Shown here: positions 8,267 to 16,888 of the stretch, piece after piece
Layout of the letters: the number at the start of each line of letters is the position of its first letter
How positions within the stretch are numbered: the first letter of the stretch is position 1
Translations under genes and position numbers: made by a program
Assembly: GCA_964415365.1 (NCBI GenBank)
Contig: CAYPYW010000007.1
Span: 30,423-94,422 of the forward strand
Source: Hydromicrobium sp964415365
Lineage (GTDB): Bacteria > Actinomycetota > Humimicrobiia > Humimicrobiales > Humimicrobiaceae
Direction: 5' to 3'
DNA length: 64,000 nucleotides
The notes under the pieces: model-generated
Told to the model about the DNA's origin: nothing
Database searches by the model: none
The model's input: the letters and a program-made list of their open reading frames with translations, nothing else

Positions 8267-10189
8267 ATGAAAAGCAGGTCTGTTTTAAAAATTATAGGGC
8301 AGCTGGTATTTGATGCCTTAATAATTTTCACATCATTTGTCATTTCCTTCTTTTTGAGGGGCCAGATAGGTCTAATAGACAGTGAGGGTCTTTTTTTCCA
8401 GTATTCCGATTTTATGACCCGGTATATTATCATTGTAGTCCTGATTAAAATACCCATACTCTGGCTGTTTGGAATTTACAGGAGAGTCTGGAAATATGCT
8501 TCGTTAAAGGATATGATAGCTATACTTGAATCCGTTACCCTTGGTTCGGTAGTCCTGGCAGTTATTTTTTATATTCTAAGTTATCCTATATCAATTTTTG
8601 GATTTAAAATTAATTTTTCCTTTCCATTTTTCCCCAGGAGTATATTTATTATTGATTATCTACTGACACTTATTCTGATAATAATTTCAAGATTTTCGGA
8701 GAGATTTTTCAATGAGCTGAAATTTGGAAGCCCAAATACCAGGAAGAAACGAGTATTGATTGTTGGTGCCGGTGATGCTGGAGAAATGATAGTCCGTGAA
8801 ATGATCAGGCAAAAGAACAGCGAATATATGCCCATTGGGTTTCTGGATGATGATTATTCGAAAATAAGAAATAGAATACACGGGATCAGTGTTCTTGGTC
8901 CGATATCTAAGATGGAGAACATGATCAAAGATCATTCCATTGATGAAGTGATAATAGCCATGCCCTCTGTTTCAGGCAGTGTAAGGAAAGAAGTCGCAGT
9001 CAAGGCCAAGGAATATGGTGTAAATTGTAAAACTTTACCCAGTTTATATGAAGTAATTGATGGGAAGGTATACCTCTATCAGGTTAGGGATATAGAAATT
9101 GAAGATATTCTGGGGAGAGAGGCTATAAATATGAAGATCCCGGAAGTAGTATCCGAAATAAAGGACAAGGTTATTATGGTTACCGGAGCAGGAGGATCTA
9201 TAGGATCTGAGATATGCAGGCAAATAATAAGATTCAAGCCGGAAAAAATAATACTGGTAGACCACTCGGAAAATAATTTGTTTTTAATAGTGGAGGAGCT
9301 TGATAATAAATTTGCTTTTGTTTCAACAGTTCCTGTAGTTATAGATATAAGGGATAAGCAGGCTTTAAGAAGTGTTTTTAAGAGATATAGACCGGATATA
9401 TTATTTCATGCTGCCGCATATAAGCATGTGCCATTAATGCAGCTAAATCCAAAGGCTGCTATTCAAAATAACTATCTTGGTACCAAGATACTGGCAAAGC
9501 ATTCCATTGAGTTTGGAGTGAAAAGATTTGTTATGCTTTCTACAGACAAAGCAGTAAAACCCAAAAATGTGATGGGAATCTCAAAATTACTTTCCGAACG
9601 GTATCTCCAGGCTTTGTCCAGTGTAAAAAATACCAGGTTTATGATTGTAAGGTTCGGCAATGTCCTTGGAAGTATGGGGAGTGTGGTTCCTCTGTTTAAA
9701 GAACAAATACAATCCGGCGGTCCGGTAAGGGTAACACATCCTAATATGAAAAGATATTTTATGACCATACCCGAGGCATCACAGCTGGTGATACAGGCTT
9801 GTATAATGGGAAAGGGAGGGGAGGTATTCGTTCTGGATATGGGAGAACCTATAAATATACTGGATCTGGCTAAGAACATGATAAAGTTTTATGGAATGGA
9901 GCCCGGTAAAGATATCGAGATCAAATACACTGGTCCCAGAGATGGTGAAAAAATGGATGAGGAGCTGGTAGGTGAAAATGAGGAGTTGGTTCCGACAGAA
10001 TTTAAACAGATATTTGAAGCCAGAAATAATGGTGAAGAAAACCATTTCAACAAGGACGAAATAGTAAATATATTGTTTAGCATTGAAAGGGAAATCCAGA
10101 TCGATGATTATAAAGGTTTATTTAAGGATTTAAAAAAGATTGTCCCTCATTTTGATGAAAATAAAATGTGGCCCAGGTTATATGAATAG
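8267..10189 (+). CDS. Membrane nucleotide-sugar 4,6-dehydratase, CapD/PglF/WbpM type
   Basis: Enzymes of this family convert UDP-GlcNAc to a UDP-4-keto-6-deoxy sugar at the membrane, the first step to bacillosamine, QuiNAc and related residues. Counting from a TTG at 8264, four hydrophobic helices (about 10-150) precede a first Rossmann fold (VLIVGAGDAGE, 164-174). The catalytic SDR domain has VTGAGGSIG at 306-314. The tyrosine of the usual YxxxK is replaced by methionine in NVMGISK (M437, K441), the hallmark of the WbpM/PglF subgroup. Length (about 640) fits. ATG 8267 is preferred over TTG 8264 because the promoter start falls there. It is paired with the phosphoglycosyl transferase that follows. 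Confidence 0.9.
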   Translation: MKSRSVLKIIGQLVFDALIIFTSFVISFFLRGQIGLIDSEGLFFQYSDFMTRYIIIVVLIKIPILWLFGIYRRVWKYASLKDMIAILESVTLGSVVLAVIFYILSYPISIFGFKINFSFPFFPRSIFIIDYLLTLILIIISRFSERFFNELKFGSPNTRKKRVLIVGAGDAGEMIVREMIRQKNSEYMPIGFLDDDYSKIRNRIHGISVLGPISKMENMIKDHSIDEVIIAMPSVSGSVRKEVAVKAKEYGVNCKTLPSLYEVIDGKVYLYQVRDIEIEDILGREAINMKIPEVVSEIKDKVIMVTGAGGSIGSEICRQIIRFKPEKIILVDHSENNLFLIVEELDNKFAFVSTVPVVIDIRDKQALRSVFKRYRPDILFHAAAYKHVPLMQLNPKAAIQNNYLGTKILAKHSIEFGVKRFVMLSTDKAVKPKNVMGISKLLSERYLQALSSVKNTRFMIVRFGNVLGSMGSVVPLFKEQIQSGGPVRVTHPNMKRYFMTIPEASQLVIQACIMGKGGEVFVLDMGEPINILDLAKNMIKFYGMEPGKDIEIKYTGPRDGEKMDEELVGENEELVPTEFKQIFEARNNGEENHFNKDEIVNILFSIEREIQIDDYKGLFKDLKKIVPHFDENKMWPRLYE

Positions 10190-10213
10190 CTGTAGCAGAT
10201 TTTTTATTAACTT

Positions 10214-10786
10214 ATGATTTATAAAATCACAAAGAGAATTTTTGATATAGTATTTTCAATTATTTTATTGGTATTGTTTGTTCCCTTCTGGATTATCATT
10301 CCTTTAATTATTAAAATTGATTCTCTGGGAAGAGTGATATACAAGCAGAAAAGGGTAGGTGTAAACAGTGAATATTTTACTATTTATAAATTCAGGACTA
10401 TGAAAGAAGGCACTCCTGATATCCCTACTGACCGCTTAGAAAATCAAAGTGACTTGAACACCAGAGTAGGAACCATGCTGCGAAGGTGGAGTATAGATGA
10501 GTTTCCCCAGCTTGTAAATATAATAAAAGGCCAGATGAGCTTTGTAGGCCCCAGGCCTGCACTGTATAATCAAGAATTTTTGATAAAACTGCGTAAAGAA
10601 AAAGGAGTGGATAAAGTCAAGCCAGGAGTAAGCGGGCTTGCCCAGATTAGCGGGAGGGATGAACTTTCAATTCCGGATAAGGTTATGTATGATCGGTTAT
10701 ATATTCAAGATGCTTCAATATGGTTGGATATAAAAATATTTTTGGTTACAGTAAAGGCCGTAATTACTGGAAAAGGTGCTAATTGA
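10214..10786 (+). CDS. Polyprenyl-phosphate phosphoglycosyl transferase (small PglC type)
   Basis: This enzyme moves a phospho-sugar from a UDP-sugar to undecaprenyl phosphate and so primes glycan synthesis. At 190 residues it is the minimal monotopic form. It has one N-terminal re-entrant hydrophobic helix (about 9-33), the block YKQKRVGVNSEYFTIYKFRT, the catalytic Asp-Glu pair in IDEFPQL (D95, E96), and FVGPRPAL at 110-117 followed by KPGVSGLAQISGRD. The gene lies 24 bases after the 4,6-dehydratase, the pairing found in bacillosamine-type pathways. It meets the next gene tail to tail, 12 bases apart. Confidence 0.93.
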   Translation: MIYKITKRIFDIVFSIILLVLFVPFWIIIPLIIKIDSLGRVIYKQKRVGVNSEYFTIYKFRTMKEGTPDIPTDRLENQSDLNTRVGTMLRRWSIDEFPQLVNIIKGQMSFVGPRPALYNQEFLIKLRKEKGVDKVKPGVSGLAQISGRDELSIPDKVMYDRLYIQDASIWLDIKIFLVTVKAVITGKGAN

Positions 10787-10798
10787 AGCTAATGCTAT

Positions 10799-12868
10799 TT
10801 ATCTGTTAATTTTGATGAAATTAAGTCCTTGTTCACTAAAAATCAAAGTAAATTCTCCATTTTTTAGTCTTTCGCTGATTTCTTCTGAAAACTCAGGGTT
10901 GTGATAATAATTATCCGATATTAAGAGGCCATAGGTATTGTCATCTATTGTCCCCAGAAGAGATGTATAAGGAGGGGTAATAGCTAAGATTTTAAAGTTT
11001 TCATTTTCCAAAAAGATTTTTTTCGATTTACCTTCAAAGCCTGGAATTGCGGTTATTATATAATAATCGGTTACGATCTTACCGTCTATCTTATATTGAT
11101 CTTTATAATCATATAGTAAGTGATTTACTTCAGGAATTCCCAGTGATTTTTGTGATTCTATTTGGTTGTCAATTATTTTATCACTATATAAATATAAAAC
11201 TAATGATACTGGTATCAATATAATCATCAAAATGATTAAAATGTATTTACTTCTTAATCTAAACTGATAAATTTTATGAGGTATTTTTTGTTTTATGATT
11301 GAGTACATTGTAGTAATAATGCCACAGAAGCCAATTAAAACAATGATGATAAGAGCGATATTCAGAATATTGAACCAATTCTGCTCGATCGGTTTATTTC
11401 TTAGATAAGAGACCAGTTTAAGTAAAAATATACCTGCCCATTTATTGGTTAAAATACCGATTCCTGTTAAGACAATTAATGAGTTAATAACTATGGCTGA
11501 TTTAAAAAAGAGGCTCCTGGATTTAATTTGGACTTTCTCCTTATTACGAGAATCAAGCAGTCTTTTCCTTCTGATTTTTTCAAATAAAAAGGCAATACCA
11601 TATGCTGATGAATATGCTATGAAAGGGAATGCAGGTATTAGATTTCTTCCATCATAGCTGAAGAACAACCCCCATATCAGGATTATGGGTAACGTAAGAC
11701 CAATTGAAAACCATCTTGATTTCCTTTGGAAGAGACTTAAGATTACGAAGAATAGTAAAAAGTAAAAAAATATTGTGCCCCCATGCAAGTAATTCATACC
11801 ATATATAAATCTCTGAAGATAACTACGCCCTTCATGTATTCCCTGTGTCAGGTATGAGATGGCGCTAATGTCAGAACCTTTCTTTATCTCAATTATTTTA
11901 AAGAGATACCAGGATAACGTTAAAATTATTACAAAAAATAATATTGATATTTTTTTGAAGGTGTCACTGAGGGTTACATTTTTCCTGTTTTTTATCAATA
12001 TCCATGAAACCCAAATAATCGAAAAGGTAAGTGCTAGGAGTCCAAATTGTTTTGTAAGAGCCGCGGCACATGCGGATAATATAAGTAAAATTAAATTTTT
12101 TATATCTACATTATTATCTTCAATGTTTTCTGTTGAATAAAGTGTCAGGAACAGGAAGAAAGAGACGGCTATATCAACGAAGCCGGTTTTAATGAATTCT
12201 GAACTATAAGCGATAATAATAATTCCATAAAATATTAATGATACAATATTGATTATATTTTTTTTCCTATTAAAAAGATCTAAAAATAAGAGTGAGGTAA
12301 GCAAAGGGAAAAGCGGCATTATTGAGTTTGCGAAAAACTGCACGTGGTGGTTTTGCATTATGATGTAAGTCAATGACCAATTAGCAGGTATTAACTGTGG
12401 ATAAGTGTTTGTTCTATAGGGGATATCGTTCAAATACCAGTCTATAGCCCACCTATTCCATGAAAATAGTGCGTCGTGGCCACGAAAGATATCGTATAAA
12501 TTTGAGGTAAAAAAGTAAAAGAATATAAATATAAATATAATGGATAAAGCAATGAATAAATCTTTTAATGGTGGTCTCGATTCCTGAAGATCAAATTCCA
12601 ATTCTACATTGAAACTGATTCTTTTTCTAATTATTAAATAGATTAAATATGAGAATTCTATTGCTAAAATGGAATAGATCACATATGGGTTGTAAAATTT
12701 TAACAGAGTTAGAAAATATACCAGGAAATAATTAATTAATAAGCTCAATGAGAAGCTGTAAATTATGATTTGTAATTTACTGGTTAATTTGAATTTGAAA
12801 ATCTTGATAAAGATAAAACCAGGGATAAAAGTTATTTGAAAGAATGACAGTAAACCCAGTAAAGTCAT
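10799..12868 (-). CDS. Large multi-spanning membrane protein, GT-C glycosyltransferase-like
   Basis: This is a 689-residue protein with 12 or more hydrophobic helices and a short extracytoplasmic C-terminal domain (about 585-689). The first large loop carries GHDALFSWNRWAIDWY, with an acidic D132 where GT-C (GT39/GT83-like) enzymes keep their catalytic aspartate. GT-C enzymes use polyprenyl-phosphate sugars outside the cell. I cannot name a closer family. The ATG is preceded on its strand by AGGGGA. A TATAAT on the minus strand (12923-12928) is a possible -10. It is unusually AT-rich and opposes the dehydratase operon. Confidence 0.6.
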   Translation of the reverse strand: MTLLGLLSFFQITFIPGFIFIKIFKFKLTSKLQIIIYSFSLSLLINYFLVYFLTLLKFYNPYVIYSILAIEFSYLIYLIIRKRISFNVELEFDLQESRPPLKDLFIALSIIFIFIFFYFFTSNLYDIFRGHDALFSWNRWAIDWYLNDIPYRTNTYPQLIPANWSLTYIIMQNHHVQFFANSIMPLFPLLTSLLFLDLFNRKKNIINIVSLIFYGIIIIAYSSEFIKTGFVDIAVSFFLFLTLYSTENIEDNNVDIKNLILLILSACAAALTKQFGLLALTFSIIWVSWILIKNRKNVTLSDTFKKISILFFVIILTLSWYLFKIIEIKKGSDISAISYLTQGIHEGRSYLQRFIYGMNYLHGGTIFFYFLLFFVILSLFQRKSRWFSIGLTLPIILIWGLFFSYDGRNLIPAFPFIAYSSAYGIAFLFEKIRRKRLLDSRNKEKVQIKSRSLFFKSAIVINSLIVLTGIGILTNKWAGIFLLKLVSYLRNKPIEQNWFNILNIALIIIVLIGFCGIITTMYSIIKQKIPHKIYQFRLRSKYILIILMIILIPVSLVLYLYSDKIIDNQIESQKSLGIPEVNHLLYDYKDQYKIDGKIVTDYYIITAIPGFEGKSKKIFLENENFKILAITPPYTSLLGTIDDNTYGLLISDNYYHNPEFSEEISERLKNGEFTLIFSEQGLNFIKINR

Positions 12869-13005
12869 ACAATCCCCTATGGATAGCTCTAATTTGATTA
12901 AAATATCCGAAAGTATGAAAGTATTATATCAGAATGCACATAAATTCTAAATAATAATTAAGAATTCTATTTAATTAAATTTAAGAGTTGCTTATATTTT
13001 TAATT

Positions 13006-13896
13006 CTAAGTCTCTAAATCTTTTATTAATCTTTCTATGCCATTTTCAAAACTCACAGGCGAGAAGTTAAAATCCACTTCAGCTTCCTGATATGAGTATG
13101 ATTTATCAATTCCCATTCTTTCTATCTGATCAGGAGTCAGTAAGGGATTTCTGAAAATTTTAGCATATATGAAAATTAAAAGTTTACTGAACTTTAGAGG
13201 GAGTTTTATAACTTTAAATTGTTTTTTTAGTTTGCTTCTTACAATATCCAGCATATCATTATATTTTAAGAGATTTTTGCCGGCAATATTATAAATTTTG
13301 CCATAAGTTTTTTTATTATCAAGAATACTAATAACAGAATCGGCCACATCTTCTATATATATAGGCTGGATTAGATTATTTCCGTTTCCAAAAGTTACAA
13401 AAAATCCTCTCTTCTTTATAAATCCAATCATTTTTGAAAAATTGTTATCATCTTTTGAGCCGTAGATCATAGTAGGTCTCAATATAGTATAATCCAGCTC
13501 TGAACTTTTTATAAGTTTTTCAGAATTTATTTTTTGGCTCTTAACTTTGCTTTTCTGTGGGATTAACACAGTGGTAGAACTGATGAAAACGACTCTTTTG
13601 AGTCTGGAACGTCTGGCTGCATTAAGAAAATTTTCCAGAAGATCAGTATGTTTCAGATCAACCATATAAATTGCACTTTTTGTTTTTTTAAATATGGATA
13701 CTATTGAATCAGGACTCTGGAGTGTTCCAGTACTTAATAGAACTTCTTTCCCTGCCAATTTTGAGATATCCAAAAGATCGGACCTATCACTGGATGTTCT
13801 TATCAGGCAGTTGACTCCATAACCCTTTTCCAGTAATTTCTTCAATAGCGGAGGCCCCAGAAAACCAGTTGCTCCAATAAGTAAAACCATTTTCAT
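13006..13896 (-). CDS. NAD(P)-binding atypical SDR / NmrA-like epimerase-family protein
   Basis: The 296 residues begin with VLLIGATGFLGPPLLKKLLE, the dinucleotide-binding GxxGxxG. Further on come VVFISSTTVL, an RPTMIYG block and a conserved IQPIYIEDVAD segment. The YxxxK catalytic pair of classical SDRs is replaced by a KINSEKLIKSS region, which places it among atypical SDRs related to NDUFA9/YwnB-like proteins that may bind rather than convert sugars. Substrate is unknown. AAGGGAAAGG directly precedes the ATG. It appears to be a single-gene unit between the GT-C gene and the toxin-antitoxin pair. Confidence 0.75.
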   Translation of the reverse strand: MKMVLLIGATGFLGPPLLKKLLEKGYGVNCLIRTSSDRSDLLDISKLAGKEVLLSTGTLQSPDSIVSIFKKTKSAIYMVDLKHTDLLENFLNAARRSRLKRVVFISSTTVLIPQKSKVKSQKINSEKLIKSSELDYTILRPTMIYGSKDDNNFSKMIGFIKKRGFFVTFGNGNNLIQPIYIEDVADSVISILDNKKTYGKIYNIAGKNLLKYNDMLDIVRSKLKKQFKVIKLPLKFSKLLIFIYAKIFRNPLLTPDQIERMGIDKSYSYQEAEVDFNFSPVSFENGIERLIKDLET

Positions 13897-13995
13897 CCTT
13901 TCCCTTAGTTAATATAAAAGAACCTTAAGGGTCATAAAATTCATTTTGTTATCATAATTTATATGAGAAAAAATATCTGTAACCTCAAAGTATTT

Positions 13996-14409
13996 TTATA
14001 TCAATATATCAAAGCAATCAAATCCTCTGGGCACGATTAACTCAAAGTGTTTTCTGTCCAGAGTGAGAATTTTATTTATCTTAAGGCGTTCAGCTATGGC
14101 AACTATAGAAGCGTCTACATAGCCAATATTAAGGGTATCATACTTTTTTAATATTTCTATAATTCTTATAATATCCACATCTTTTAATATTTCTAAGTGG
14201 AAATTTTTATTAATTTCTTCAAGTAATTTTATTTCAAAATAAGGTCCTAATCTTGTGTTAATGATGTAACATAATTCTGGTATTACTGTAGATGGCAGAA
14301 TATAGTAGACGTCATTGCTCTTTAGAAAGAATTCTTTAACTAATTTATGGTTTTTATCACCTTTATCCATTAGGGAATATAAAACACTGGTCTCCAGTAT
14401 TATCTGCAA
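13996..14409 (-). CDS. PIN-domain ribonuclease toxin, VapC-like
   Basis: PIN toxins cut RNA with a cluster of acidic residues holding Mg2+. The 137 residues show them at E6 (ILETSVL), E45 (PELCY), D99 (GYVDASIVA) and D118 (TLDRKHF). The first position is normally aspartate in a DTS motif; here it is glutamate, an unusual but still acidic choice. The gene lies 21 bases after a ribbon-helix-helix antitoxin gene on the same strand, the usual order of type II modules. Activity cannot be judged from sequence. Confidence 0.85.
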   Translation of the reverse strand: MQIILETSVLYSLMDKGDKNHKLVKEFFLKSNDVYYILPSTVIPELCYIINTRLGPYFEIKLLEEINKNFHLEILKDVDIIRIIEILKKYDTLNIGYVDASIVAIAERLKINKILTLDRKHFELIVPRGFDCFDILI

Positions 14410-14430
14410 TTTTTCCTCCTTACATTTTAA

Positions 14431-14664
14431 TTAGTTTTCGCCAAAGCCTTTTAGGTACTCCTCTTTTTCGCTTGCGATATCTGAACCCCCGCTATTACCG
14501 ATACCAATTATACTAATTTCTTTCTTTGGCGCTTTTTTGGCGACATATTCAGTGACTGCTTCTCTGATTATAAAGGAAGTAGATCTATTGGAAATTTTTG
14601 CCAGGTTTTTTAATTTTAACATAACATCTTTTTCCAAAAGTATGGATGTTCTTTCTTTTTCCAT
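14431..14664 (-). CDS. Ribbon-helix-helix antitoxin, VapB-like
   Basis: The 77 residues start with RTSILLEKDVMLKLKNLAK, a ribbon-helix-helix DNA-binding fold (CopG/MetJ class). A C-terminal tail, GIGNSGGSDIASEKEEYL, resembles the toxin-binding tail of VapB proteins. It would neutralise the PIN toxin encoded next and repress the shared promoter. GGGTG lies ahead of the ATG on its strand. Upstream lie a 14-bp palindrome and an AT repeat tract that could be its operator. Confidence 0.85.
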   Translation of the reverse strand: MEKERTSILLEKDVMLKLKNLAKISNRSTSFIIREAVTEYVAKKAPKKEISIIGIGNSGGSDIASEKEEYLKGFGEN

Positions 14665-14731
14665 TATGTTTCACCCGCTCTCTATAGCTTGAGTTTTATA
14701 AAACTTAACGAGAGTATAAATTAATTTTTTA

Positions 14732-14771
14732 TAATATGCATATTAATATTAATATTATTAATATTAATATT
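14732..14771. promoter_or_regulatory. Palindrome and AT repeat tract upstream of vapBC, possible operator
   Basis: TAATATGCATATTA at 14732-14745 is a perfect 14-bp palindrome. It runs into repeated TTAATA-like units up to 14771, themselves nearly palindromic. It lies 68-107 bases upstream of the antitoxin start. Ribbon-helix-helix antitoxins bind short symmetric repeats, so an operator role is plausible. In AT-rich DNA chance is a real alternative. Confidence 0.35.
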
Positions 14772-14796
14772 GCCTGCTCATTATGTCAAGAGTCAA

Positions 14797-15043
14797 TTTA
14801 AGAGTGGAAGCATCTAAAATTCCGTGATAGCGATAAAAGTAAAACTTTAAGGGCCAGGATGGGTTATTTCAAAAACACGCAAGCTTTTACCCAGCGAGAA
14901 AGAGCTTGCTCAGTTTCAGGCTTCGCTCTCCTCTTAGAAGAGGAACCATGCCCGCTTTGCCTTCAAATGGTTTTCTTAAGTAACTCGTCCTGGCCCATTA
15001 ATTTATTTTTTATCACGAAATTTTAGATGCTAACTTTAAGAGT
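14797..15043. mobile_element. MITE-like element with 24-bp inverted ends and a 9-bp direct repeat
   Basis: A 229-bp non-coding segment (14806-15034) is bounded by inverted ends that match at 21 of 24 positions; both contain GCATCTAAAATT and CGTGATA. Immediately outside lies a perfect direct repeat, TTTAAGAGT, at 14797-14805 and 15035-15043, the pattern left by a transposase that duplicates 9 bases. Symmetry continues inward: GGGCCAGGA at 14851-14859 pairs with TCCTGGCCC at 14988-14996. The core is more GC-rich than its surroundings and holds a perfect hairpin at 14929-14944. There is no coding frame. No related insertion sequence is in the window. Most of the 454-bp gap 14665-15118 is this element plus the vapBC upstream tract. 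Confidence 0.7.
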
Positions 15044-15118
15044 TAAATTGTGGAAAATTTGTGGTATCATCTTATAGATTTTTAAACCGTCGAGTTTTAT
15101 AGGGGTGAAAAACAGGAT

Positions 15119-16135
15119 ATGCTCTGGATTGTTTATATAGTTATACCAATTGCGGCTGTACTTGTATTGTTATATTTATATTCGTTCAGATATGAGCCAG
15201 TTAATTTCAGATTAACGGATGTAAATGTGTTTATAGAAGATTGCCGCTCACAGAGGGTCAGTGAGGATAAGTCAGATGAACCTATACTTACCATTTTGCA
15301 TTTGTCTGATTTCCACTTAAGGAAGAATTTCAAAGGAAGAAAATTGTTTAAATTTGTAAAGGGTCTGGCCAGGTTAAATGTAGATTTTATTTTTATTACC
15401 GGTGATCTTGTGGGAAGCAGTAACAGCGTAGAATACATGATTGAAATGCTTTCTCCTCTGAGAGCAAAATTAGGGAAATATGCTGTTTTTGGGGTGCATG
15501 ATCATTATGACAAAGCTTTAATGGAGTTTATAAAAAATATGTTTAAAAGAAAAAAGAGTTATAGAAAAGAAAATGATACCACCCATATGGTAAGAAGGTT
15601 AAAGGATATTGGCATCGAGGTTTTAACAAATGAAGGCAAAGAAATTGGAATCAACGGTGGCAGCTTAAACAGCATCGAGATTATCGGCCTTGATGACCCC
15701 ATTATAAAGAAAATTGATATAGTTAGAGCTTTCAGCCATATTGATCCTATAAATAAACTGGAGCCAATAGGAAAATCGGATCATAAAGAGGTATTTAGAT
15801 TAAGAGGGAAAAAGATGCATAGAATTAATAGCAGGGGTAAATTGCGTTTGGCAATTATACATACTCCTGATACTGATTCTATAATTAATCTGGCACGGGA
15901 AAAAACTGATATAATATTCAGCGGACATACCCACGGTGGCCAGGTAAGACTCCCCTTGGTTGGGGCGGTAATTTCCGGATGCAAAATAAAGACAAAATTT
16001 GCTTCGGGCCTTTTTTATTTTAAAAATTTCGTCCTTTATGTAACCAGAGGTCTTGGAGAGGGGAAATATTCACAATTCAGATTCTATTGCCAACCGGAAG
16101 CAAGTCTGGTCAGGATATATAAGAGAGATATATAA
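15119..16135 (+). CDS. Membrane-anchored metallophosphoesterase, YkuE/YaeI-like
   Basis: The 338 residues start with one hydrophobic anchor (about 3-22). A calcineurin-like phosphoesterase domain follows: D64-x-H66 in LSDFHL, G95-D96 in FITGDLV, GVHDHYD at 125-131, and SGHTHGGQVRLP near the end. The family hydrolyses phosphodiesters or phosphomonoesters, including lipid-linked ones, with two metals. The third motif is normally GNHD; the asparagine that binds metal is valine here, as in some divergent branches. GGGGTG stands before the ATG. Substrate is unknown. Confidence 0.85.
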   Translation: MLWIVYIVIPIAAVLVLLYLYSFRYEPVNFRLTDVNVFIEDCRSQRVSEDKSDEPILTILHLSDFHLRKNFKGRKLFKFVKGLARLNVDFIFITGDLVGSSNSVEYMIEMLSPLRAKLGKYAVFGVHDHYDKALMEFIKNMFKRKKSYRKENDTTHMVRRLKDIGIEVLTNEGKEIGINGGSLNSIEIIGLDDPIIKKIDIVRAFSHIDPINKLEPIGKSDHKEVFRLRGKKMHRINSRGKLRLAIIHTPDTDSIINLAREKTDIIFSGHTHGGQVRLPLVGAVISGCKIKTKFASGLFYFKNFVLYVTRGLGEGKYSQFRFYCQPEASLVRIYKRDI

Positions 16136-16324
16136 AATAGGCTAAGAAAGGCGAACTAGAATCAATAAACCTTGCGGGATGGATCAATCTTACTGCTGTT
16201 TTAAAACTTGTTGTAGTTATATATAATATCTTTGATTATATACATATTATATGCGTACATGTGTTTATAAAACAAATTGGGATTAATGATAAGGTAAATA
16301 ATTCAAAGAAGAGAAGAAGAAGTT

Positions 16325-16825
16325 ATGCCAGAGAGAAGAAGCGGTTGTCCGGGACAGAATCCGGCTTATTTAAAAGATTTTAAAACAAATATTGTACCCT
16401 GTCCAAAATGTGGGTATGAGATAGAATTCTTTGCCGATGAAAGAAAAGTTAAATGTCCCAGGTGTCACACTAACGTATTCAAAGTCAATCCGCAGGTAAT
16501 AAAATATAAGGATGGTAAACTGATTTTTAGCGGCAGGGATAAGAGCTGCCTCGACTGGTGCGGCGGATGTCTAAGTAAAAAAGACTACGAAGATATAGAG
16601 GAACATGAAAAAAAGATTGAAAAGAAAAAAGAAGATTTCAAAAAACTTATAGACTCAATTGATAAAAAGGACAAAGGTATAATTGATTTCTTTATAGAAG
16701 CCTTTCGAAAGAGCATAAATAATCCCAGATTAATAGATGAAAAGATATTTCACGTAGTTCAGAAAGAAGATCCTGCTCTTTTTATAAAAGTGAGAAATTA
16801 CTATTTAAATTTTATCGGCAGATAA
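16325..16825 (+). CDS. Zinc-ribbon protein of unknown function
   Basis: The 166 residues contain a zinc ribbon, CPKCGYEIEFFADE followed by CPRCHTNVF, then CLDWCGGCL around residues 75-85. A lysine-rich coiled helix (about 88-115) and a helical C-terminal part follow. The layout resembles small conserved anaerobe proteins sometimes labelled phosphohydrolase, but no hydrolase motif is visible, so I give no function. GAAGAGAAGAAGAAG precedes the ATG. The 189-base gap upstream contains a TATAAT at 16222-16227 without a good -35. Confidence 0.6.
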   Translation: MPERRSGCPGQNPAYLKDFKTNIVPCPKCGYEIEFFADERKVKCPRCHTNVFKVNPQVIKYKDGKLIFSGRDKSCLDWCGGCLSKKDYEDIEEHEKKIEKKKEDFKKLIDSIDKKDKGIIDFFIEAFRKSINNPRLIDEKIFHVVQKEDPALFIKVRNYYLNFIGR

Positions 16826-16888
16826 AATTATCTAGTTTACGAAGCTTTTGCGGTAATTTTACGATAATTCATATTGATTCTGTGTATA

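Noticed and set aside
14744..14771. AT repeat tract as a CRISPR or phage-related array
   Set aside because: Units are six bases with no spacers; it is a simple AT-rich repeat.
14929..14944. TCCTCTTAGAAGAGGA hairpin as a transcription terminator
   Set aside because: There is no T run behind it and it lies in the core of the inverted-repeat element, so it is better explained as part of that element.
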